Shown: one piece after another, positions 56,590-64,000 of the stretch
How the letters are laid out: each line of letters starts with the position of its first letter
Position numbering within the stretch: the stretch's first letter is position 1
NCBI GenBank assembly: GCA_026182355.1
Contig: JAPFBL010000255.1
Location: 1,364,001 to 1,428,000, forward strand
Source of the DNA: Hermatobates lingyangjiaoensis
Lineage: Eukaryota > Arthropoda > Insecta > Hemiptera > Hermatobatidae
Direction: 5' to 3'
DNA length: 64,000 nucleotides
Notes under the pieces: generated by a model
The model's database searches: none
What the model was told of the DNA's origin: nothing
The model's input: only the letters and a program-made list of their open reading frames with translations
Program-made: the position numbers and the translations under genes

Positions 56590-58125
56590 TAGCCGTATTT
56601 TATTTTATTTATTATTAATCACCTTTAAATTTTGATTATCTGACAACAAATTTTTAACTGTTTCTTTGAACCTATCTGGTTAAATCTTTTTTTTTTTTTT
56701 CTTAAACGAGTGATTCTTTTACTGTTTGCTCACCTAAATAAGTATACTCAATCAAAAGTAAGTTTAACAATACTTTGAAATGTAACATATTTCTTTCAAA
56801 AAAAGTATAAGGAACTTATGTTTCAAATTTGTTTAATTTTTTGCATAATATACGTTAGAATTTACATTGTATTAATTTTTGGAATCTACATCTACTTCTA
56901 CTTATAAAGTCTCTTATCTGAATAGTTTGCTGTAAATTACTCGTTGATATTAGTTAAACGCTTTTATTTTTAAAATAGTTTATATACATATATAGAAATA
57001 AATAAATCGGTACTTAGTCAGTTTCTGTCGGTTCAATTTAAAATTTCAATGGCAATTTAGCATAGAGTCTCCAATTTGAACTTGAAGAAACTGATGAAGT
57101 CCTTATTCATTTAGTTTGATCTACCAAACGGTACATACATATTTAAATTTTATATGTACATAAACTAAGAAATAATGTGCTTTATTTGGAAATGGGTGAG
57201 GGAAGGGGTTGTTGTATGTTTAATGATAAACACTCTCCTTATCTTATGTTTCTTGTTTCGTATATCTGAAAGATAAAGCAGAAATTATAAATAGTGTTGC
57301 AATGTTCAATTTACATACTTCTCAGGTAGTTCCTATGAAATTTAAAAAATATTTTGAAATATTTCAAGCAACTGTTTGAATTAATTATAATTAATACTTT
57401 AAGTATGGCTTTTCTTCATGTTATATCATATAAAATACTTTGTTTCATTTGTATTAAATGTGTCCATAATAACATGGGCACAATGTCCGTCAGGGATTGT
57501 TATCCATATTGAGAGAAGTTTGAAATGTTAACTAATTATTGGAAAGTAGTTTCATTATGGCGATGCTAAACTACTGAAAAATAATGAACTTATTTTATAA
57601 TATAGTAATTATCATAATATTATTACTTCATTTTTAATTTTATAATATGCAACACACCGTTAACAATTTCAAAATACTAATATATACAAATAAATAAAAT
57701 AATCAGGCATAACATGCATACACTTTAATCAAATATGTATATTTATCACAATATTCATGCTAAAATGCCACTATAATCATACATTCCCCACAAAAAAGTG
57801 AGATTACTACAATATCAACGGATTGGTGAACTAGTTATAAATAGTTTCGAGGTAGCTCGCTGTCCAAAAAGTAATTTTTGACAACTCAAAAAATCTCTTT
57901 TAGAAGTCATTTATTTGAGAACGAGATACTTTGAAAGTCTTAATAGTTTCTTAATGCTTATATTAATTTTGATGCTGTTTTTTTGATGAGTGCATGTACA
58001 TAAGCGTCATGTATGATAAGGTTTGTTTGTTTGTTTTCTAACGTCGACACTTATAAAGTTTTCACCTTTGAGATATATAATATAGTTATGATTTCATATT
58101 ATATAGCACTAACATATATATATTT
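56590..58125. other. No gene seen
   Basis: AT-rich sequence without recognisable features. Confidence 0.35.
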
Positions 58126-58370
58126 ACAAAACTAAAGTTTATCGGGACTTGGTCAGTTCTTCAGGTTCAAATTAAACCCTAATTTCCAACGTTTTGGTTT
58201 TTATTTAAAACCTTTTTCATAGGCAGAAGTAAAAACTTTAAAACAGAAAAACTAAATATTACATTACAAATTATTTTACAAAGAAAAATAGTCTGTTTAC
58301 ACTTCGATGTCCTCATCGTCAGGAATAGAAGTGAATCGTTCCGAAGACTGATAACGACTTATATATATAC
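58126..58370 (-). repeat. Composite of palindrome-family and Penelope-type terminal fragments
   Basis: 58138-58240 resembles 22470-22555 (cggg..tggtcag, aaaaccttttcat.ggcagaagtaa). 58302-58322 on the minus strand carries CTGACGA...GAAG with the same flank as 40809-40860 (gaatagaagtgaatc). Confidence 0.6.
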
Positions 58371-59552
58371 ATTTCCATTCTATATAGTAATGGCAAAAAA
58401 TAAATTACATCATTTTTAAATTTTTGAGTTGCAAACAGTTTTGTTTTATTTTACGAAATATTTAAAGCCAGCGTTATGGGTCTGATACATTTATTCTAAA
58501 CCAGTTGCTTATCTCATCTGGTACATGGTTAAACCAGTTGACCATGTACTTATTTATCCAAACTCTGTTTGGACTGTTTTATTAAAGTTTTTGGCATTAT
58601 AAAACAAAGTAATGCTGTAATAAAAAGTAGATTAATATAAACAAGGGTACTCAATATTTAGCAATATTGTAATACTACTGTAACAGAAATTTAAAATTCT
58701 CTGAAAAGAACATTTTAAATTTCACTATCAGGATAAAGAAGTAATAAATTCTTGTAACACATCCTAGAGGAATGAAAATAAATTTATCTGTTAGAGAAAC
58801 ATGGAGCCTGCAATTGAATGCCCAGTACTTAATAAACTGCTCCAGTGACTCGTCCACTGTGATTGTGAAAATGAGTCTGACTCCGTGTTTCATCCCCTAC
58901 AGTTAAAGCAGAGTTCACTGCCACCCCACCTTTTCTTGTTAATATGGTTTCCTCGTTTTGGAAGATAGTGTTCCATAGAAACATTATCAGAGGTGATTCC
59001 TGTTGAAAGTTGAATACTACAATGGATATTAATATACCCGAATGTTTTTAAGTGTTGTAACATGACTACTTAGTTTTAATTATTTACAAAAGATACATAA
59101 AATTATTTAATTCATTTTAATTTGAGTAAAATATCCCTCAATGTAATTTTATTAGAAAGTTTTGGTTTTATTGATCTTATACTGTTTCAAAAAGGTCTTC
59201 AATGTCATTCGAACAGTTACAAATCAACCTGAATATCCCAGAGCTGGTGTATTTGATAACAACTTTTGTTTTTTTTTTCTAAATTATTTAGACATTTTTA
59301 AATTTTCAACTATTACTATGTCACAATTTTTCCGACTTATAACCGCAAGAGTTTTAAATGTCACATACATCATACTGCTTGCTTCAATCATTATATCATC
59401 GAACTCCTGTTTCGGTTAAAATTTCTCCAGATGATTCAAGAGTTATGGTAAAGTGCACGCACTCACACTCACAAAACGCTTGCGATCTGATTTCATCAGA
59501 GGTTTTAAGTCTTTTCATGTTGCCACCTAAGTTCGAAAGTGATCATGTAAGC

Positions 59553-60619
59553 CACTGGTTCTCAAACTAAGACCCGCAATGGACTGGCAATGGGTTTCAG
59601 GAGGGGTTCCACTCATACTTAAAATTGCCGGCTAGCCTATTCGAGATTGTTACCAAGTCATAATGACAGCACTGTTGTTGGAAAAGGATATTATTTCGGT
59701 ACATCTCAAACCATCTCTTATTTAACCAATTTTCCCTTTTGTATTTATTATTTCTATTTCTTGAGTTATTTTCTTTGGTACCATTTTGGCTTCATGCTTA
59801 TTTTTTAGAATTCTTTTTTCTCTTTCTTTATCAGAAATTTATCAGAAAGCACGACATATCACACAAATCTAGGCTTCATCGCACAGGAGTGTTTTTTTAA
59901 AACCATTAAGGCTGGTCTGAAACTCTACTATTAAAAAATTTTTTAAAAATGCTATCGGTTTATCAATAATTCGTTTGTACTCTCCATTAATGATCTGCCT
60001 ATAGAGGACAACTTTATTCTAGAAAAATGATTTCATTAGTGATAGGGCTGCAAAACATATTTTCAATGAAGTATTCTGTAGTATTTTTTGGATTCGAATG
60101 GCACAGTTTTATCTCGATCTTGCAAAGCTGACTCTGAAGATGCTAACTCCAATTTGAAACACCCATGAGTGTGAGACAGAGTTTTCCGTATTACATGGCA
60201 TCAAAACCGAATCCTGAAACAAATTAAAGGTCATAAACAAAGTGGGATCTTCAAAACAAAGCTAAATATAGAAATATATTTTGCGATCCCCAAAACAAAG
60301 CCAAATATAGATGAACTACTTAAGGCAAAGCCCATGCAGCCATCCCACTGAATTACTTTTAATAGTTAATGTTGCCATTTTATCAATGAAAAATTGATTA
60401 AATAAAAAACTTCTTGTTTCAATTGAAATTGGTCGCCATTTTTTGAAAAATAATGTTTTGGCTATCATTTTTTTTAATAAAAGTTTATTTATCAAAAATA
60501 TTTTGTTCCAGAGCCTAAATAGTAGCTGTAGTTAATATAAAAGGGTCCGTGGGCCATCTAACGTATTACAAAGAGACCGCTTTGCAAATATCTTAAAATA
60601 GTTTGAGAACCACTGGTCT
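59553..60619 (+). mobile_element. hAT-type element relic with transposase C-terminal traces
   Basis: Left end ccactggttctcaaact and right end agtttgagaaccactgg form inverted repeats, with an imperfect 8-bp flank (atgtaagc and gtctaagc). Near 60165-60345 decayed frames give CETEFSVLHGIKTES and an end ELLKAKPMQPSH. These recall the C-E-x-x-F-S...K-x-R block and final P-S-H of ZBED-type hAT transposases. The element is a non-functional internal deletion. Confidence 0.68.
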
Positions 60620-61670
60620 AAGCTAAGATGCTGTCATGTGATTTCTGTCTTTCTTAAAAATGTATTTCATTAAAAATGTATTTCTTATAAATTCCTGTAC
60701 TAATTTCCTGATCCTAAATAATACATGGAAAATGGATTATTCTAAATTCATAATATTTTGATTATTACAGATATTATTACTATATAAATGGAAAACAGGG
60801 ACTTTTTAAAAATAAAATTTATATTTCTTTGCCTAATGTAATAGATTTTTTTTAAGTGCTTTCATTGATTCTGTCTTATCAACACTTTTTTCATTCACTC
60901 TTAGAATAAATTTAAAATGAATAGAATAAAACAAAATAAAATTTAAACTCAAACTTTCAAACTTTTTTTTAAGAATTCAAAAAGTTATTCTTCTCTCACG
61001 TAAAATTACAGAAACAAAATATGTAGCTTAACCTCAAAAAATTTAGTTTATTGATAAAAATTGACTTTTTATATATATTGTTGAACTTTGAATTTTTAGG
61101 GGGGAAGTTATATTATTATTCACTAGCATGAAAGTATTAACGTAAAAATTATAATACCTTTTATTTATAAATAATTACTTTACATCTTCAATGGAGATAT
61201 GCATAGAACGGAAAGCTTTCAAGGTCTAGATCATACTTGAGAGAACTTCTATAAGAAATATGTCTACTTCTATGCAGAATGTCCACCAAAGGAATTAAGT
61301 GGGAATTGTTGGTGACTAGTCAGGCCAGTGTTCTTTCCCACTTATGTCGTATAGTTCACGTTCTATACAATACAACAAAATATTTACCTCACGTAAGCGT
61401 ATCTCTCTAGAATGCCCTTTTGAAAGACATTATATTCTGTAATACTAAAGGCTAGTTTAAATAGTTTGAACTTAATAGAATAATAATTAATTAATTGAGT
61501 ATAACAATTAATTTATTAATTAATAATAATTAATTAATTAATCGTTGGAAACTAACCTTCGCTGCGTCGTGCATTTGGTCTCCCCCTCTCTGTTCGTCTG
61601 AAGAGGTTTTAAAATAAAAATTAGAGACTCTACATGAGTACATTTTTTATTTATACCGCTTTACTAATTA
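60620..61670. other. No gene seen
   Basis: AT-rich; contains a ttaattaattaa-rich stretch at 61480-61545. Confidence 0.35.
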
Positions 61671-61671
61671 T

Positions 61672-61673
<2 letters not shown>

Positions 61674-61711
<38 letters not shown>
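61674..61711. repeat. (TA)n tract flanking a palindrome
   Basis: TA run directly before the palindrome at 61722. Confidence 0.85.
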
Positions 61712-61712
<1 letters not shown>

Positions 61713-61721
61713 CAAATTCAA

Positions 61722-61833
61722 TAATATACCGACCGTTTGATAGAATAGGTGTGTTCTCTAATCGGGATTCGGTCAATTTTTTATCCTAGAAAATTGACCA
61801 AATCCCGATTAGAGAACACACCTATGTTTTATT
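61722..61833. repeat. Palindrome of the aggtgtgttctctaatcggg family
   Basis: Arms of about 35 nt (ataggtgtgttctctaatcg and its inverse) around a 10-nt loop, almost perfect. The same sequence is at 40383-40545 and as a single arm at 22436-22490. Confidence 0.78.
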
Positions 61834-61975
61834 AAATATCTTGCTTTTTTTAATTTAGTGCGTTTTCTCAGTTTTCTTAAATAATTTTTCCATCTTTCAG
61901 ATAAAATATGCACTAATTCACCGAATGATTTATTTTTTGGATAAATAAAGTAAGCAAGGCATTCAATGAAACATA

Positions 61976-62300
61976 TATATATATATTAGTGAAGGTTAGA
62001 TACATATATGTATAATGATATCACAATAACACGTGGGGTAGCAATCAATGATGAAACCACAATATGAAATAGGGAAAAAAAAGACTTAAGGTGTTTCAAC
62101 CGTATCAGGCGGTCTTCGTTACGCTTGAGAGAACTTAGTCTTGTTTTCTCATTTCATATTGTGGTTTATAATATATTTTTAAATTTATACATTTATTATG
62201 TATTTATGATATACAATATGTATTATAGTGTATACTATATACAATGTGTGATCAAACTACGTGATCATTTCACGTGTTTATGTGAAATCTTTTTATCAAT
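61976..62300. repeat. Degenerate copy of the hammerhead-type palindrome
   Basis: caatgatgaaaccacaatat and later catttcatattgtggttt are diverged arms; cacgtgtttatgtgaaatc marks the right end. The core is broken (cggtcttcgttacg). Confidence 0.62.
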
Positions 62301-63122
62301 GTGTATACTATAACATTGTATACACATTGTGTTGTAATACACAACTATGTCTGTAATTACCATACAGACATTTCATTGTACTTACTAGATTATTTCGAAA
62401 AGTGCTTGTTTCAGTCCTATTTTTCCTCAAATCTTTATTTTTAAATTTTGGGTGCTAAATAATTTTACAGATCGAAAGATGAAAATCACACCTCTATTCT
62501 TTATGATTGGTTTAGCGTTGTCTTTCTATACAGACTAAGTTCTATTTACAAATCTACTATCACCATTTTGTATATAGATGTACTAAAAATAAAATGCAAA
62601 CAGGATATCTGTATAGTTGAAGTTACTTTTTCCATCTTGTAAATTTTCCACTTTACTGGAGCACTTTCAGAACAACTCTATCTTCACTGAGAGACAACTA
62701 GGTATTTATTGTATGATTGTCTATTGGGGATATTTTACCATATTTATTTATCAATTTTTTCCATCATTATTATTGTCGATTAAATATATAACTTCTATAT
62801 TTAATTAAGTTTTTTACTTTATTTTTCACTTTTGTTGTTTAAGTTATTATCATTTCTATCTTGTTAATCTCTGGGTCTGTTCTCCTAATGTCAGTGGTTT
62901 AAATACACCGTGAGACGCATGGTTGGTATGTTGGTTTAACAGTCTTGCATATTTTTTATGTTAAACTATTTCTAATGTTTCTTTTATGTCTGCTTCAGTT
63001 CTTTATTTTGTAAATGCATCGAGTTGTCTAAACTACGAGGTTTTAGTCTATAATAAGTCTATTGTTAAGTAAATGGTAAAATTGGAACTATGTTTTTGTA
63101 TTTCAAAATGTAAGTATGTTCC

Positions 63123-63215
63123 TTATGAATCGTTTCTTAAAGACCTTCCTACCTGACCAATTTTGTACTGTCTACATTTTTTGGATTCTATTGTGTAAAT
63201 TTGGGTTTGATTAAA
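63123..63215 (-). pseudogene. GIY-YIG remnant (minus strand)
   Basis: The end of a short frame reads KKCRQYKIGQVGRSLRNDS, recalling the C..C...YIGQTGRSL.. pattern of the Penelope-like GIY-YIG domain. Lone fragment. Confidence 0.45.
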
Positions 63216-63454
63216 TTTACTATTGTATCTTCTATTGAAACCATCAGGATTGATTGGTTGAATTGATAGAACAAAATAGGATAATAGGACGAAAAAAACC
63301 CTAAAAAATACAAATAATAAAGAAAAAACCTCTTCTGATCTCGCCAACATACCAGCTTTTATAATTTTAAAATAAAATTTAAATATAGCACTAAAACAAA
63401 ACAGCTCAAAGAAATAAATGTAGCAGATTTAAAGAAAGCAGAATTTACAGAACA

Positions 63455-63545
63455 AAATACTAAGACCGTGGAAATTATTATATCAGACAGACAAGCCGAA
63501 ATTTAAGACAACGATTTATATTCACTGTATTCACTCCTTCAATAC
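63455..63545 (+). pseudogene. GIY-YIG remnant (plus strand)
   Basis: A frame near 63474 reads YYIRQTSRNLRQRF, again close to the YIGQT.R.L..R pattern. It faces the other remnant 250 bp away in opposite orientation. Confidence 0.45.
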
Positions 63546-63779
63546 AATAAAAATAATTCCATTTTTACTAATTACTTAATGACTGACCTATGAACGTGAA
63601 CCTGATGGTATAGAAAAATTAGTTGATCAGTTAATTTTACTGATCAATTAAAAAGTTGATTTACTAAATAAAGAATTGATATTTTTTATCTTGTTTTATA
63701 AATAAATATTAGAGGGATTACTATTTTTTCTCTCCTCCCCTGGGGGACAGCATTGTGATGTTCCACACGTTACTCTGGA

Positions 63780-63921
63780 GGCCAGTAGCAGTTTGCTTCT
63801 CAATGCGAGTACTTCGCACTTCTTCCCTATGTCGACGGATGTCGAAATATCGAAGTGAGTTCTGTAGTGACTTTCTGTGTTCTTTCCTATGTGTTAAAGT
63901 TTATATATATATATATATATA
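63780..63921 (+). repeat. Penelope-type terminal fragment plus (TA)n
   Basis: A decayed core (ctatgtcgacggatgtcgaaa) with the gtgagttctgtagtgact flank, then ctttctgtgttctttcctat and a TA run at 63902-63921. Same layout as the other terminal copies. Confidence 0.55.
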
Positions 63922-64000
63922 AATTTAATATAATATATCGTAAAAATAAAACTGTATTTGGATGGTACCTCTTTCATAATGAGCTATTAATTTTTTTTAA

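Noticed and set aside
1..64000. CRISPR arrays, operons, bacterial promoters
   Set aside because: The window is eukaryotic; the regular repeats are microsatellites and transposon termini.

Overview
This is an AT-rich, intron-rich animal genomic window dominated by degraded mobile elements. An arthropod, probably an insect, is the best guess: there are R1-clade and Jockey-type LINE fragments, a copia element primed by the initiator-tRNA anticodon arm, Penelope-like GIY-YIG fragments and hAT MITEs, and the host gene uses GT-AG introns. No direct species marker is visible.

The one host gene I can assemble runs on the plus strand from about 361 to 43687. Fourteen well-supported coding exons and one tentative upstream exon join without a single frame conflict into 2238 nt (745 residues plus a TAG stop). 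The translation follows the cohesin SA/Scc3/STAG (stromalin) family from just before the stromalin conservative domain to the end of the HEAT-repeat core. It stops about ten residues after the position where vertebrate STAG proteins begin their long C-terminal tail. Sequence divergence is high, so this looks like a fast-evolving or specialised (possibly meiotic) paralogue. The N-terminal exons lie upstream of the window.

Layout: 1-43700 is the STAG-like gene with large introns. Intron 2 holds a near-perfect palindrome of about 720 bp, intron 4 a second one, and intron 6 a GC-rich unclassified repeat. Intron 7 has a short retroposon-like repeat with a (CATTC)n tail. Intron 9 (10.4 kb) carries an antisense, nearly intact copia element (15888-20354), a Penelope-like block, several palindromes set in (TA)n tracts, and a hAT MITE with an 8-bp target duplication. 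Intron 10 has a Jockey fragment, intron 11 a hAT remnant with transposase C-terminus plus a Jockey-type RT fragment, and intron 12 a LINE RT fragment, a mariner-like MITE and an R1-type ORF2 3' end. Intron 14 has Penelope/palindrome clusters and a decayed LINE RT-RNase H. From 43700 to 64000 I find no convincing host gene, only repeats: paired dispersed repeats, a Penelope element with inverted ends (52062-52840), a hAT relic (59553-60619), further palindromes and GIY-YIG remnants.

The most interesting shared signal is a recurrent hammerhead-like core (CTGANGA, short stem, GAAA). It appears about 17 times in Penelope-type terminal fragments, often on both arms of palindromes whose flanks are (TA)n microsatellites. 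This looks like a family of snap-back, ribozyme-bearing elements that insert into or generate TA tracts.
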